Shown here piece after piece: positions 1-12,028 of a stretch of 64,000 nt of DNA (the first letter of the stretch is position 1; every line of letters begins with the position of its first letter). A program made the translations under genes and the position numbers. The DNA is from Xiphydria camelus (Eukaryota > Arthropoda > Insecta > Hymenoptera > Xiphydriidae). The stretch is from assembly GCA_963678675.1 (NCBI GenBank), contig OY783192.1, positions 13,686,424 to 13,750,423 of the forward strand, written 5' to 3'. The notes under the pieces were generated by a model that was not told the origin of the DNA, ran no database searches, and was given only the letters and a program-made list of their open reading frames with translations.

Positions 1-518
1 CTTTCGCCTGTGGCGGCCACAGGTTTTGGTTTTTTTTCCATTTTTCGTTATTTAAAAGTCAATCATATTTTTATTAAATGTTTATTTATCATATTGTTCG
101 GTCGAGGTGTTATTGGAAATGGGACTTCGGAATTAAGTAAAAGCACTGTGTTTTCACTACCAAAAATATTCTTCATCAGAATATGCTTGGAAGACACATC
201 TTCACTTTTTCACACTCTCCAGGGAACTGACTAAAAGGGCATACGGGGATCATGATCTGGACCATCGATGACTGGTTCCTTTATTTAGTAATCTTAGTGG
301 AGGTGCGACACTGCGTCGCCTCATGATATAAACAATGGTTTTCATCGCCGGGTCATTCCATACCAAATCGGACACTTTTTGGAGTAACATTTCGGATTTT
401 GCTCAAATTTGGATATATTGTAGTCTTTGTCGATGTCGATCTCGAAGGATTTCTCAAAATTTTGAAAATTGTTAATTTTACAGCCACTTGAAGAATAACG
501 CTGCTTTTTTTTCATGAA
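1..518. other. no gene recognised; possible TIR fragment
   Basis: I see no convincing coding sequence here. A GGGTCATTCCATACCAAAT stretch from position 350 resembles the terminus of the Sola-like element O (which starts GGGGCATTCCATGCCAAGT at 51550), so this may be the remains of a related element. The right end is the flank of element A. Confidence 0.5.
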
Positions 519-1011
519 TAGTCCAGGCGTCAGAGGTTTTATTGACCCAAAAATTCCTAATGGAGATTTTTTTGTTTCTATCACTTCTTTTTATGTTCAA
601 GTAGACAAATATCAAAAATGGGCACTAAAATTCGGTCCGGAACATATTGTTTAAACAAATGGAAGGGGAAATTTTATTGTTTTCGTAGATATCTCCGAAA
701 ATATTCATTCTACGGAAGAATTATGAGGAACTAAATTGTCCAATACTAAATTCTCCACAAAAAAGGTATCTACATTTTTTTCAATCAGAGCAATAGTTTT
801 AAAAATATAACCCTGCGAAAGAGGCATGCGGCGCTCAAATTCTTGCATCACGCCAGTGGAGGAGAGTGCTTCGATCGGGTGAGTCTACGATATATGGAAA
901 ACAGTTTAAATAATTATTTTTTGGGAAGGAATTTCAAAGGAAAAAAATTAGTAGAATAACGGAGCAATATTCGATTTATTCAAAATATGTACTATACAAA
1001 AGCCCTTTTTT

Positions 1012-1818
1012 TTACTCAATATTTCTTCTCCTCTTTCGTTGGGGTTCAAGCTGCGGCGATAGTGCCGGAAGTTCTACCATCAGTGTTCCAGATGCCCCAG
1101 TTTCCTCAATTCCCTCCATTTCTTCAGTTTCTCCAATGTCTTCAGAGTCTTCAACCTCATCATCGGACATATGAATGGTCAAAAACTCTTCTAGATCAAT
1201 ATCAATGGCTTCGTCGACGTCTCCTTCTATCTCAATTTCTATTTTCTTGACATTAGTGCAACTTTAATCCTCGCAATGGGGGCAGATAATCGAACAATTT
1301 AACCCCTTCAGACCTGGTGTACACGAGAATGTACACATTGGATTTTAGCTATTTTATTAAAAAATGTTACGCAAAAATACAACTTTGTACTGTTTGCACA
1401 TAAATATGAGAAAATTTAAAAAATGAAGATTGCAAAAATATGTTAAAATATAATAATACCCCAAAGGCTAAAACATCAGACTGAAGTCTGAAGGGGTTAA
1501 GCCAAGCTTACGACAACCGCACTGTCCCTTGCATCCACTTCGGCAACTGCAACTTATCATCTTCAGCAATGCTGGTAGTGCAGCTTCCTTCTCCATGGTT
1601 ACTGGGAGCAAACCGTTGACAGTACGTTTTCAATCCCATTTTGTTGGTTCCAACTGAACATCTTGCCACCTCTATATTTTATAGTAGACTCTATATGAAT
1701 GTTGCCGTGCTGCTGTTCGAGTAGGTAGCAAAGAAGCTAGATTGTATGATTTTTTGGACACTGCATTTTTGAAGCACAGAAATCTCCATTCATCCAAGTA
1801 ATACCTATTTTTGGTTCG
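1012..1818 (-). pseudogene. C-terminal fragment of FEN-like/CXC transposon protein
   Basis: Reading the minus strand from about 1818 gives a region beginning RYYLDEWRFLCFKNAV, a PPT-like segment LLPTRTAARQHSYRVYYK, then a cysteine-rich motif KMISCSCRSGCKGQCGCRK interrupted by a 194-bp TTAA MITE and resuming LNCSIICPHCED, and finally an acidic tail ending in RKRRR and a stop. The cysteine spacing is that of the tesmin/TSO1 CXC type and aligns with the C-terminus in element C (59437-59551). At least two in-frame stops (in KI*RW and KWD*KRT) and one after CED show it is dead. The nuclease and transposase parts seen in element C are absent. Confidence 0.75.
1303..1496. mobile_element. TTAA-flanked MITE (piggyBac-like) in element A
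   Basis: A 194-bp insert begins CCCCTTCAGAC and ends with the near-complement GTCTGAAGGGG, flanked on both sides by TTAA (1299-1302 and 1497-1500). Removing the insert and one TTAA restores the minus-strand CXC reading CGCRKLG-LNCS, which demonstrates the insertion site. TTAA duplication with CCC termini is the signature of piggyBac-type elements; no transposase is present. Confidence 0.85.
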
Positions 1819-1916
1819 TGCTCCATATAAAGCAATATGTAATAAATTTTTCCCAAGCGATTTCTAGGAAGTTTCGGAGCCCACGCGGCGCGAGAGTTAC
1901 TGAGTCGGACGAGCGG

Positions 1917-2159
<243 letters not shown>

Positions 2160-2870
2160 TTCGCCGGGTTATATCTTTGAAACTATTGCTCCGATTGAAG
2201 ACAATGTAGATACTTTTTTGGTGGAGAATTTAGTGCCGAATAATTTAGTTTACCACCATTTTTTCGTAGAATGAATATTTTCGGAGATATGTGCAAAAAA
2301 CACTAAAAACTACCCTTTCATTTGTTTAAACAATATGTTCCGGATCGAATTTTGGTGCCCATTTTTTATATTTGTCTACTTCAACATGAAAAGAAGCGAT
2401 AGAAAAAAAAATCTCCATTAGGAATTATTCGAACCATCGACTGGTTTTAGACTTCTGACGCCTGGACTATAAATTATAACTGTCAAACCGGTTGTCGGCT
2501 GAGAATAACACATCTCCACAAAAAAAATCGAAAAAATGCTTCCTCTGACCAGAACAGTACCTATATCTTTATGTTTTTGGGGTCGCTGAATCCGAATCCG
2601 GTGTCCGTTTGTCTCCATCACGTCACGTTCAAGGTAATTTTAACCCTCGGTTAGGCGCGTACATTAGACCGACGCGGTTGGTCGCGCTAGGTCCGGTGGA
2701 CCTAAGGCCCAATTATTACATTATGACGTAGTTAATTGAAATATCATGTACAATGTCGACGTAGTTAATTGAAAGATCATGTACAATGTTTATAGTGATT
2801 GATAAATATATCAATATATATGAGTAATAACTCATAGTATCCATTATATGCATAATTGGTATATCCATTA

Positions 2871-3765
2871 CACAGCTCCACAAAAAAAATCGAAAAAATG
2901 CTTCCTCTGACCAGACCAGTATATCTTCATGTTTTTGGGGTCGCTGAATCCGAATCCGGTGTCCGCTTGTAACCTTCACGTCACGTTCAAGGTCATTTCA
3001 AGGTCAAATCCTGGAAAAATAGTCAAATCGATTCAAATTATTATTCCTACATATTTTTGAGGTCGCTGAATCCGAATCCGGTATCCGTTTGGCTCAATCA
3101 CGTCACATTTTTTTTTAATCTCAAAAAACCATCAATAGATCATGATTTCCAAAAAGTTAATGGACTTAAACCATATTCGCTATAGGGGTTTTTTTGGGTC
3201 GCTGATCACGAACCTGAAATCGGATTTAAAAAATTCAAGATAGCGGGTCCAACATGGAGGATGAGATTTTCGAAAATTTTGAATTTTTGTAAATATAACT
3301 TCATATTCGTCATCAGCGATCGAAAAAAACCCCCTATACAAAATTTGGCATGAATCCGTCGATTTTCGAAAATCTCGTCCTCCATATTGGATCCGCCATC
3401 TTGAGTTTTTAAAATCTGACTTCAGATTCATGATTAGCGACCCAAAAAAAACCCCCTTATACCAAATTCGGCGTGAATCCATCGATTTTCAAAAATCTCG
3501 TCCGCCATATTGGATCCGCTATCTTGAATTTTTGAAATCCAATTTCAGATTCGTGATCAGCGACCCAAAAAAAGCCCTATAGTGAATTTGGTTTAAGTCC
3601 ATTAACTTTTTGAAAATCATGATCTATTGATGGTTTTTTGAGATTAAAAAAAATGTGACGTGATGGAGACAAACGGACACCGGATTCGGATTCAGCGACC
3701 CCAAAAACAAAGATATACTGGTCTGGTCAGAGGAAGCATTTTTCGATTTTCTTTGTGGAGCTGTG
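2871..3765. mobile_element. Element H: 0.9-kb MITE of the E type, nested in G
   Basis: It begins CACAGCTCCAC and ends GTGGAGCTGTG, flanked by TTA (2868-2870 and 3766-3768). About 130 bp at each end match the termini of element E closely, but the interior is noncoding and made of degenerate tandem repeats. It is probably mobilised by the same transposase as E. Confidence 0.8.
3181..3590. repeat. degenerate tandem repeats inside element H
   Basis: A unit of roughly 110-130 bp occurs about three times, partly inverted. Each contains a GGGTCGCTGATCACGA-like core, a run of A or T and a 'gccatattggatccgc' stretch. The tandem array in the TTAA element at 31057-32027 has similar phrases (GGGTCGCTCATTACGA, gccatcttgg), which suggests related satellite-like cores captured by different MITEs. 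The open frames here are by-products. Confidence 0.6.
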
Positions 3766-4983
3766 TTATATGCATATCCGCTAGATCCGGAGGGGACCGA
3801 AATATGTTCTCCCTCCATTTAGGCGTTGATTACCTGGAAATTGTTATAAATATCGGAGTGCGGCATTGAAAAATAATTGTAAATAAACCGTTCTAAGATG
3901 TCATAAAGACCCACTCCGATAGGTCAATCTGATTTTAAAATAAAAGTAAAATACAATTGCATAGGTCCGCTGGACCTATACGCGACTAACGGAGGGTTAA
4001 GGTCAAATACTGGAAAAATAGTCAAATCGTTTCAAATTATTATTCCTATATATTTTTGAGGTCGCTGAATCCAAATCCGATGTCCGTTTGATCCGACAAG
4101 GTCATATTCAAGGTCATTTCAAGGTCAAATGTATTTATTCTGCCAAAAATGAATTTTTGACTGCTGATTCTGAAAGAATGGGAAATTTTACGTCTAGATA
4201 TGTATCCAATTTTTTTGATAACATAAGCCCCAAGGTCATTTCAAAGTCACTTCATGTTATTGTATGGAAGGTTCATATGACAATTGCAAAAATAAGAAAA
4301 TGTGTCTTCACAGGAATAAACTACTATATCAATATCTTTTCGAGGTAACTGAGTTAGAATCCGAGGTTCGTTTGCTTCCAGTATGTCAAGGTTAAGTTTA
4401 TTTCAAGGTCAAATCTAGCAAAAATGTTCAAATCTAAAGTCCAAGCTGACCCCCTCCATGGGAGTGCCGGTCGAGGTCTTTCCACTCATAGGACGCCGGG
4501 TCGCGCGTGGAGTGGATAGTGGAGCTTCGATCGCACCGGCTCGGGCCTGTGGTAAGAGAGGCCATGGCGGAGCGGTCAGTCGGAAGGCTGTCGCCTGTGG
4601 CGGTTTCCTAGCTCTCTCGTGTCTTCAATGCATTACCGCGGATCGGCGTCCATGACCGAATGATCCATTGAGCGGTACACGTATTTGACGTTTAAAAGAC
4701 GCGGAGGTCTCTTTGGAGATCTGCCAAGTTTTTTTTTCCAAGCATCAACTCACTCAGTTCCGAGCGAGGAAAAATCTGTTCTCGTACCGCAAAATAAATT
4801 TTGAAATCCAGTCACGTGATCTCTCAATTCAAGTGAATTGAAGCTCATCGTTGTAAATTTGATACAGCGAATATACGTGGTGTGCCTGCACCCAGGGTAC
4901 CTTCACGCGGTGACGGCGTGCAACGGTTTTTGTTGTTGTTTATTTTTCCGGCAAAATCCCTGGATGAAAGCGTCCAAGCCGTT

Positions 4984-7370
4984 ATGGCAGGCACACGGAA
5001 ATGTGTTACGATACAGGGGTTCTCACAAGGAACCCCAGTATCGGCGATTGGTCAGGGTGAGCAAGCGGGCCCGCAATCGTCGTCATCATGCGACCGCAGC
5101 TTCGTAGAAGTAGGTTCCTTGACTTCTACGGAGTATAAAGCTACAAAACACATTCATGATGATAAAAATAAGCCGGACAGCTTTTGTTATGTCTGCGGTT
5201 TGTTTACCTCTCCTAAAACCAGAAAAAAATCAAAGATAAAGGTCAAGATGCATACGCATATTGTTTTGGATCTAAAATTTCGAATCAATATAAAGACTGG
5301 GTCCCTCACAGTGTCTGTGTCAACTGCTACAGAATTTTAAAGACATGTCACAGTACGAAGAACCTTTCTAATTTGAAATTTTCATCACCAGTCGTATGGG
5401 GCATACCAGACAGAAGAGAAGATCGTTTCTTCTGAATGACAGTTACAACGGGATATAATTCCAAAAACAGAAATCAAATATGTATACACAAACAAAGTGA
5501 ATCCAGCCATTAATATTCAACAGAATAGTGGTCGTCGGAAGAAACTTTTAGAAGACTCAGCTATTGATGTAAGTGAAGGAGGGTTTGATGAAGACAGTAA
5601 CATGGAAGTGAGCACAAGTGATCTGGAATCAAGTTCAGGTGATGAGGAATTCAAAAAAAGAAATGAAGCACCACAGAAATTTAGCCAAGCCGAATTGAGT
5701 GATTTAGGCAGAGAGCTGGGTCTATCAAAGGAAGCACATGAGCTTTTGGCGTCTAGGTTGAAAGAGAAAAAAATCTCTTGGACAAAGGCACTAAGATAAC
5801 TGTATATAGAAATCGTGAGAAAGAATCGAGAAAGTTCTTTATACAGGATAAGAAATTAGATTTAGTATATTGTGACAATGTCACCGGACTAATTAGTAGT
5901 CTGGAGACTAGAGTATACAGGGTGTTCATTTTAAAACTTACCACCCACGTTATCTGCGTAAAGAGACATATTTCTGAAAATCGCCGAGACACGTCAACAA
6001 AATTATTGAGGGGGAACATTTTTTATAAAAATTCGACGCCCCCCCCCTCAACCACCTGACTCCGGGGGCGGTAACCCCAATATTCTTAAATGGAACAGGG
6101 GGTCGAGTGATACCTCATTTTAAAGGGCTTTTAATTGTGTACATTTTGACGTCCTACTTTTCAAATTTGACGTTAAAATGAGGTATCACTCGACCCCCTG
6201 TTCCATTTAAGAATATTGGGGTTACCGCCCCCGGAGTCAGGTGGTTGAGGGGGGGGGGGGCGTCGAATTTTTATAAAAAATGTTCCCCCTCAATAATTTT
6301 GTTGACGTGTCTCGGCGATTTTCAGAAATATGTCTCTTTACGCAGATAACGTGGGTGGTAAGTTTTAAAATGAACACCCTGTATAAGCCAGAAGAATGGC
6401 GTCTTTTCATAAACTCCTCAATCCGTAGTCTAAAAGTTATACTACTCCACAACACGAACATTCTAGCTCCGATACCTATAGCTCATTCAACAGCCTTGAA
6501 GGAATCTTATGATAACGTGAGTATAGTTTTTGATAAAATAAAATACTCTGATCACATAGCTGGCCTCTTTTTGGTGATTTAAAAATGATAGGGATCGTTC
6601 TCGGGATGCAGAGCGGAAACATCAAATATCCCTGCTTTTTATGTCTCTTTGACAGCAGAGATCGATCAAATCACTATAAAAAGAAGGAATGGCCAGAGCG
6701 CAAGTCTTTAGAACCCGGATCACCAAATGTTTTGAAATCGCCTCTTGTGGATGTATCAAAAATTTTAATTCCACCTTTACATCTCAAACTTGGCCTAATG
6801 ACTCAGTTCGTCAAAGCTTTGGATAAGTCGGGCGAATGTTTTAAATATATTGCGCAGAAAATGCATACACTCTCTCTCTCTCAGTGACGCGAAATTAGAG
6901 GCAGGTATTTTTGACGGCCCGAAAATTCGGCAACTATTTAACGATGTCACTTTTACAGATCATATGACGAAAACGGAGCGAGCTGCATGGATAAGTTTTC
7001 GCGATGTATGCCAGAATTTCCTTGGAAATAAGAAAAGTCCAAATTATAAGAAGCTGGTGAGTGACATGATACAACAATTTCAAGTTCTAGGTTGCAATAT
7101 GACTATTAAAATGCATTTCTTAGATTCACATGTCGATTTTTTTCCAAAAAAACTAGGTGACTTCAGTGAAGAACATGGAGAAAGGTGCCATCAAGACATA
7201 AAGGACATGGAAAAACGATATCAAGGGACGTGGGGTGTCAATATGATGGCAGACTATTGCTGGTGTTGAAACGAAATGTTGTGAAGGATAAGAAAAGTAA
7301 TAAGCGACGTTCACTCCGTCGATCGTTTGAAGACGAGCAAGTTAGGTATCACAAACGAAGTAAGGACTAA
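4984..7370 (+). pseudogene. decayed protein gene of element E (transposase-like, family unnamed)
   Basis: In order: an N-terminal zinc-binding-like segment (SFCYVCGLFT near 5180, CVNCYRILKT near 5320), an acidic Ser/Glu-rich linker (from 5497), LSDLGRELGLSKEAHELLAS (about 5697), a segment starting PEEWRLFINSSIRSLKV (6389 on), YPCFLCLFDSR (about 6627), IPPLHLKLGLMTQFVKAL (about 6769), FDGPKIRQLF (about 6910) and HFLDSHVDFFPKKLG ... EEHGERCHQDIKDMEKRYQG ... MMADYCWC (7118-7264). I recognise these blocks from repeat-borne proteins in arthropods and cnidarians but cannot name the superfamily with confidence. The frame is broken by shifts near 5245, 5765, 6565 (poly-T), 6875 (CT run) and 7260, by a TGA near 5434 and by the foldback at 5916-6383. 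The start is provisional (first in-frame ATG of the first block). Confidence 0.7.
5916..6383. mobile_element. 468-bp foldback MITE in the element E gene
   Basis: The two halves are almost exact complements of each other. It begins TACAGGGTGTTCATTTTAAA after position 5913 and ends with the complement, with TA at 5914-5915 and 6384-6385, as expected for Tc1/mariner-type MITEs. The arms each carry a C or G homopolymer (about 6041 and 6248) of different lengths. It separates the coding blocks ending SSLETRV and beginning PEEWRLFINSS. Confidence 0.85.
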
Positions 7371-7799
7371 TGAAATTTTCTTTTATTCTTTTTCCTTTTC
7401 GTATTTATTCAACTTTTATTATTTTTATTCGTTGTTATCGGTCTTATTATTAGTGAGAGGCAAGGGGAACTCACGTTAAAAAGTACCCCAAGGGAACAGA
7501 AACCTACTACGTAAACGTCGTTGTTCCCGGGTTAGGTTGATAGTAGGCTTAGCATAAAATATCATTATCTCACACGACTACGGTGCCAATGAATTACTAG
7601 GTTATGTGGTCACGAGGTTGGAAGGTCATGGTGTTATGAAATTTATCATTTAAGTGGGTAAAGTACACATATGGCTCGTACATACTAAGTTTCGAGGTTT
7701 AATGATATACAAGTCTCCTTCTTACAGCGTTATGGAGTAAAGGGTTTATGAGGTTTATGGGTTATGGGGTTTAAGAATTTAATGGCTTTGGGGTTTTTT
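7371..7799. other. 3' part of element E, nothing recognised
   Basis: This lies between the end of the decayed gene and the right inverted arm. It is AT-rich and noncoding. Confidence 0.5.
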
Positions 7800-8367
7800 G
7801 TGTTGAAAAATCATTGCTGGATTTGACCTTGAAATGAACTTGACCCTGACATACTGGAAGCAAACGAACCTCGGATTCTAACTCAGTGACCTCGAAAACA
7901 TATTGACGTAGTAGTTTATTCCCGTGAAGACATATTTTCTTATTTTTGCAATTGTCATATGAACCTTCCATACAATAACATGAAGGGACCTTGAAATGAC
8001 CTTGGGGGTTATGTTATCAAAAAATTGAATACATATCTAGACGTAAAATTTCCCGTTCTTTCAGAATCTGCAGTCAAAAATTCATTTTTGGCAGAATAAA
8101 TACATTTGACCTTGAAATGACCTTGAATTTGACCTTGTCGGATCAAACGGACATCGGATTTGGATTCAGCGACCTCAAAAATATATAGGAATAATAATTT
8201 GAAACGATTTGACTATTTTTTCAGGATTTGACCTTAAAATTACCTTGAACGTGATGTGATGGAGACAAACGGACACCGTATTCGGATTCAGCGACCCCAA
8301 AAACATAAAGATATACTGGTCTGGTCAGAGGAAGCATTTTTTCGATTTTTTTTATGGAGCTGTGTAA

Positions 8368-8708
8368 TCTTTTGGGTACTGAAAGTGAAAGAGTTGAAAA
8401 TCCAGAGAAAAATTGCGTCGATCAAAAAAAAATTTGTTTAATAATTTTATTTGCATTTGATTTAAACAAATGTATTTTCATAGCTGGCCACTTTTTAAAA
8501 ATCTGAAAAAAAGCAAGCATATAGGTACATCGATATCCTCTCTTTCACGGCAAAAAAATAAGGACACTCTTTAAAATTGACGACATAAAAATTAATTGAA
8601 GTTGCGCCGCGTCGGCCTCGCCAAGCCTTATTAAAAAATTTTTTTTTGATCGACGCAATTTTTCTCTGGTTTTTCAACTCTTTCACTTTTAGTACCCAAA
8701 AGATTATT
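8368..8708. repeat. foldback with ~85-bp arms
   Basis: A left arm starting CTTTTGGGTACTGAAAG (8369) and a right arm ending CTTTTAGTACCCAAAAG (about 8705) are inverted copies; both run through TCCAGAGAAAAATTGCGTCG. It directly abuts the right end of element E, so E may have inserted at its edge. Confidence 0.7.
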
Positions 8709-11700
8709 CCCCAGTATTAAGGACCGATATTCAGAATTCCGACTATCGTTTGTCGGAACAGATTGGACTTGGGCCACTTTCAAAATGATGGTTTAAATTA
8801 TTGAAGTAAGTCCGAAAACATCTGTGTCTAAAATTATCGTATTTACTCTGAATATATTGAACCTCAAATGCTTTACTGATAGATAACTTCAAGTTGTACA
8901 TGTAACTACGGTCAACAGAAAATAATTGACAAATGGACTTAGGCCACTTTCAGAATGGATTGCTCATATATTGGATTCTAAAAGATACAGTAGTTCGATG
9001 ATTTAACCGTGGTTTACAATTAGATACACTGCGAGGTAGTTTTGATGGCAAGGTGCGGGACTGCGAACGCATTCGCAACCCATGTTCGCCGAAACATACC
9101 GCCTGCCTCGCCGTTACGGTAATATAAATTTATGACTGTAGCGACAGTGCCACAGAGTAACAGAGGTGACAGTAAGACAAGGAAACTTGACTACGAGAGA
9201 GATGCATACAATATCCAATTTAAAGGGCGGACTCATGCCGAGAAGCCCCGAAAATACCCGAGAAGCGTGAATATGAATAGTTTCTCGCCTGAGAACATTT
9301 TGACAGGTTCTTATCGCTACCATAAAGGCAGAAGGTTATATGTGAATTATGGATAGTTTTTATATAATTAAGTTAGCAGAAATCCGAGATTTTATAAGTT
9401 CAATATTATTTTTATTTTTGCTTATAGAGGAGGTAGTTTTTTACCACATAACTTAATCCTTTATTGAAAACAAAACTGAAAAAATATATGAAATATAATC
9501 TATGTAAATATGTCCAAAGGCAAAAAATGTACATACGACCTTATGCTATCATGGTAGTGTTATGTTCTCGAGTTCTCTCGGCGAGAAACCACAAACCAAA
9601 TTAGCATTTTATTTTATACTAGATATAGTAATTTTATAATTTTAATTTCTTATATTTTTATATATATCTACCTATATATAAATTTATTGTTAACAATATA
9701 ATAACCCGGTTTTATTTCATGATGTGTAAAATTTAATTCTTTCTCTTACTTCTTTTTCATTGTGCCTTCTCGATATTTTGTACAAAGTACAACTGATAAT
9801 ATTTTAAGATTACAGGATATCATGGTAAAAGGCAACCGCGCATTTCCTCAAAATAGGTAATTCGACGAAATTTGGCAACAGCGCGAATATCCCGTTTAAG
9901 GATGTTTCGCCCGTATTGTAGAGGGGAGTTGAGATGGAAGGGAACAGTACGATTTTCATCAGTGTTCCAATCCCTGAACAAAAAAAAAATGATTCTTTAA
10001 TAACCTCCTTGAAGTTATATTTCATGATATCGGTCGAGCCATGATTTTTCTGTAACTTTACTTTATTATCTGTATCCTTAAAGTGTGACAAAACAAAATT
10101 ATAGAAAACTATTTTATAATTATTTTTAAAATATTGAATCGGTCGGGAACAGCGGCAACGTCGCCCCATAGAGTGTTATAGAAAAGTGTGATGGCACAAA
10201 TTGGTAACATTGCCTCACTAGAGCTTACTAGTTTGTTTATACTTACGCGTGCCGATTAAAAAACCGAATTATTAACAACAACCAACAAAAATAATATAAA
10301 TTGTAGTGAAAAGTGCTGTTTAAATGTATAAACATCAATCTTTGCCATTAATAATTTTCACAAAACATGAGCTCTTCGTATATGCTACACAGAAGATGTA
10401 ACGCTTTTAACTCCAACTTTTACCACTAGAGCGCATGACGGTACCCATGCACGACCTCTATTCTTGGCGCACCCTGCGGCATTACCACACTTCACGACTG
10501 CGCGAGCTGCAATCTCCATAGTAAGCGAATTTACCATGATTTCTTAATTATTTGTTATAAATTACTGCCCTGATTGATGTGTGGAAATATACGATTTATT
10601 CTTTGCATAATAATCTAGCGGTATGCAGTTTCATTACGGTAACCCAATTTTCCATCGTTTTTCCTACGTTTCTGTGAATTTCCCATAAGAGCACGGGTTA
10701 AATTGTAATTTTTATTTCAATTATAACTTTTTAATGATTTTGTCAAGAGACTTGAAATTTTGCATATAGCTTTCAAAAATATTAAAGAATCTTGGAAAAA
10801 ATTTGAGTAACTTTCTAAATTTTTGATAATAGGGGTGAAACCTTAAGGGGGTTATAAAGACTAGAATTTTTGAAAAATCGATTTTTTTATTGCATTTTAT
10901 GAAAGTAGAACTCTTCCGGAGAGTTTTAGTGAAGACCGCACAGCGCTATCTTCAAAATTGCCGCCGCTATGAGAGTTCATGTTGATTGATTTAAGTGAGC
11001 TGGAACCTAAAACTTTTCATAGAAACCTGTTTTCCTCAAAACATGCTTTTCTAACCTTCCGTACATTGTATCTTAAAAACCGTAGCTCAGATTAATGTGA
11101 AATTTTCAAGGAATGTTTATACTGTCAGTATCTTTGGAATGAACTACTCTTATGCCCCCAAGTTGATTATTTCAATAATTACAGGCCTCTGTTTACTTAA
11201 AACTTCAAGCTTTTTCTGTACTGTAAATTAAAATGCCTATACAAATCTACCAAATGATTTTTTCTCATCCATAGTGGTTCATTCCATAGAAAATAGTATT
11301 GCAAACTAAACGCACTTTACCAAATTGTTAAAGATCAACCGGTTTGGCCAAAGTAATGTACGGAAGGAGACCGCGCGATTTTACCAGACAAACCTTCAAT
11401 CACTGGAACGGCAGTATTTTTTTTCCTAAAATTCTGAAAAAATCCAAAAATGTTCTTTAAGAATAAATAAAAATGTGTTAATTTCACTTTGATCGGGTTT
11501 TTCATTTAGCCGTGAAAAAACTCCTAACAATGAGAAATTTTCGGTATTCTACCTTATAACCCCCTTAAAGAGCCAAAGTCACGGCGCCGTAGCTGCAAAT
11601 ATCAAAGGGATTTTATGGAGTGTCGCCTCTGGTACTCTGTGACCGTGCTAAGCACGGTCGAGAGTGCTAGAGTGGGGGACTCGTTTCAGTATTTCGTTCC

Positions 11701-11744
11701 TCCTCGTGCGATTTTACTACCCTCAGCAAAGAAGTTTCACTTCA
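8709..11744. other. 3 kb without a recognisable gene
   Basis: AT-rich sequence with short open frames only. A GGACTTRGGCCACTTTCA phrase occurs twice (about 8767 and 8939), and the region near 8730 (ATTCCGACTATCGTTTGTCG) has an inverted relative near 18960, so parts are dispersed repeats. A 74-codon frame at 9132-9356 (basic, Ser/Arg-rich) has no family I recognise. TTAAGGGGGTTATAA near 10853 and TTATAACCCCCTTAA near 11555 are inverted copies and may mark another repeat. Confidence 0.5.
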
Positions 11745-11745
11745 A

Positions 11746-12028
11746 AAACCAAAACGCGTGGTCGCCACGCGCGGAAGAAGTGAAACTTCGATACTGATGA
11801 GTAGAAAAGAAAACTAAACAAGTAATCAACAATAATTACATGGTAATAGTAATACCATGACATTTCAAGATAATGTAGTTCAGATATGGTTTTAAAAACA
11901 ATAGGAATACCATAGCATAATAAAAATATTATGGTATTACTATTGTTGATTACTTGTTTAGTTTTCTTTTTTACCAATCAGTATCGAAGTTTCACTTCTT
12001 CCGCGCATGGCAGCTACGCGTTTTGGTT
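11746..12028. repeat. foldback element with ~90-bp arms
   Basis: The left arm (11746-11834) starts AAACCAAAACGCG and the right arm (about 11939-12028) ends CGCGTTTTGGTTT. Both carry GAAGAAGTGAAACTTCGATACTGAT and then a shared AACTAAACAAGTAATCAACA stretch. The central spacer is about 100 bp. No coding. Confidence 0.75.

Larger units (their letters stand above)
2644..3996. mobile_element. Element G: TTAA-flanked element inside the left arm of E
   Basis: It begins CCCTCGGTTAGGCGCG and ends CGCGACTAACGGAGGG, flanked by TTAA at 2640-2643 and 3997-4000. The right arm of E contains the matching uninterrupted sequence (about 8216-8250, opposite strand), with a single TTAA at the same point, so the site before insertion is visible in the window. 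It carries element H and no coding region I recognise. TTAA with CCC ends suggests a piggyBac-like non-autonomous element. Confidence 0.85.
2509..8364 (+). mobile_element. Element E: 5.9-kb DNA transposon, CACA/TGTG ends, TAA duplication
   Basis: The ends are CACATCTCCAC (left) and the near-complement ATGGAGCTGTG (right), each flanked by TAA (2506-2508 and 8365-8367). The inverted arms are about 560 bp: the right arm is about 7800-8364, and the left arm is split by element G into 2509-2643 and 3997-4440. The interior holds a decayed gene (4984-7370) cut by a 468-bp foldback. CACA-type termini and a 3-bp TWA duplication recall CACTA/CMC elements, but that assignment is only a suggestion. H and Q elsewhere in the window share the CACAG end and TWA duplication, so they are probably non-autonomous relatives. 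Confidence 0.8.

Noticed and set aside
3181..3590. CRISPR-like array
   Set aside because: Units are degenerate, partly inverted and without regular unique spacers, and the genome is clearly eukaryotic.
9132..9356. Small basic protein gene of 74 codons
   Set aside because: No recognisable domain, no splice context, and overlapped by a minus-strand frame of similar length.
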